Shown piece by piece: positions 14,842-15,161 of a DNA stretch of 15,161 nt. This stretch comes from Thermoplasmata archaeon. Its GTDB lineage: Archaea > Thermoplasmatota > Thermoplasmata > Lutacidiplasmatales > UBA184. The position numbers were made by a program, and so were the translations under genes. The stretch lies in the NCBI GenBank assembly GCA_030039135.1, contig JASHQN010000065.1, positions 1 to 15,161 of the forward strand, given 5' to 3'. Within the stretch, counting starts at the first letter, position 1. The number at the start of each line of letters is the position of its first letter. Below the pieces are notes generated by a model. That model did no database searches, was not told where the DNA came from, and was given only the letters and a program-made list of their open reading frames with translations.

Positions 14842-15161
14842 TCAGGCCCAATAGAGGGTCACGCTGTTTGAGACGGCGTTCACCTTCTCGTCGCAGTACG
14901 AGTTTGGATACGAGATTTGCCAGCTGGGGGAGCCGAGAGTGGAAATCGGGGTGAACGTCTCCTGCGTTGGGGACGGCCACAGCCCCGCGTTGCAGTTACT
15001 GCTCGGGTAATCGTAGACCTCTTCCACGATGAAGTCGTAAGGCATGGTACTTCCCAGTGGCTCGTTATACATGCTCGTCGCGTATCCGGTGTTCTCGTCG
15101 TACGCTTGGGCTTCCCACTCTGACCCGCCGGCCTGCATATCGTTCACATCCAAGTAGATGT
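14842..15161 (-). CDS. C-terminal part of a probable secreted protein, G1/eqolisin-like (partial)
   Basis: The frame is open to the window edge, so the N-terminus is missing; 105 residues are visible. The sequence is rich in Tyr, Trp, Asn, Ser, Thr and Pro and almost free of Arg/Lys, as in exported beta-sheet proteins. The order 'GSEWEAQAYDENTGYATSM', then 'PYDFIVEEVYDYP', then 'ETFTPISTL' resembles the jelly-roll core of G1 (eqolisin) peptidases, in which the Glu of a 'WIVE'-type strand is catalytic. Two cysteines (in 'SSNCNAG' and 'NSYCDEK') could form a disulfide. The family assignment is tentative; any other extracellular lectin-like fold is possible. The stop is TGA at 14842-14844. Confidence 0.6.
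   Translation of the reverse strand, partial: IYLDVNDMQAGGSEWEAQAYDENTGYATSMYNEPLGSTMPYDFIVEEVYDYPSSNCNAGLWPSPTQETFTPISTLGSPSWQISYPNSYCDEKVNAVSNSVTLYWA

Noticed and set aside
14381..14980. A 199-codon minus-strand frame
   Set aside because: It overlaps the two-TM gene and the secreted protein in another frame and shows no protein-like pattern.

Overview
The window is very GC-rich, densely packed, and archaeal. It encodes the large subunit of the archaea-specific replicative polymerase D (DP2), a PurP-family ATP-grasp ligase, and a tRNA gene with a bulge-helix-bulge intron. TATA-like boxes sit about 25-30 nt ahead of several start codons with no room for a leader. PolD rules out Crenarchaeota in the narrow sense. 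The proteins are arginine-rich rather than acidic, which argues against haloarchaea. A GC-rich, aerobic-leaning Thermoplasmatota-type lineage is my best guess (inference; no phylogeny was possible).

Layout. (1) 25-8327, minus strand: one long co-directional run. It reads, in transcription order, FAD subunit, 2Fe-2S subunit and Mo subunit of a molybdenum hydroxylase (the coxM-S-L order), then a PurP-like ligase, a GcvT-family aminomethyltransferase, and an AAA ATPase/TPR protein with its own candidate promoter. Several junctions are 4-base ATGA/GTGA stop-start overlaps, implying translational coupling. (2) 8328-8428: divergent promoter region. (3) 8429-9246, plus strand: a winged-helix regulator overlapping a small beta-rich protein. 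(4) 9252-9349, minus strand: tRNA-Arg(UCG) interrupted in the T-loop by a 23-nt intron with a textbook BHB motif. (5) 9372-13241, minus strand: PolD DP2, then a GNAT acetyltransferase. (6) 13434-13976, plus strand: a membrane protein with a C-terminal zinc ribbon, divergent from DP2. (7) 13977-14559: no convincing intact gene, only coding debris and a duplicated hairpin. (8) 14560-15161, minus strand: a two-TM small protein preceded by the 3' end of a probable secreted protein (possibly a G1/eqolisin-like fold) that runs off the window. The last ~900 bases are visibly less GC-rich than the rest.

How the genes may work together: the molybdenum hydroxylase, PurP-like ligase and GcvT look co-transcribed. 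Together they suggest a heterocycle/one-carbon theme (oxidation of a purine-like or aldehyde substrate, an ATP-dependent ligase, folate-type C1 transfer). The substrate cannot be read from sequence. The divergent winged-helix gene is the natural candidate regulator. The clearest unusual object is the tRNA-Arg T-loop intron at position 59/60.
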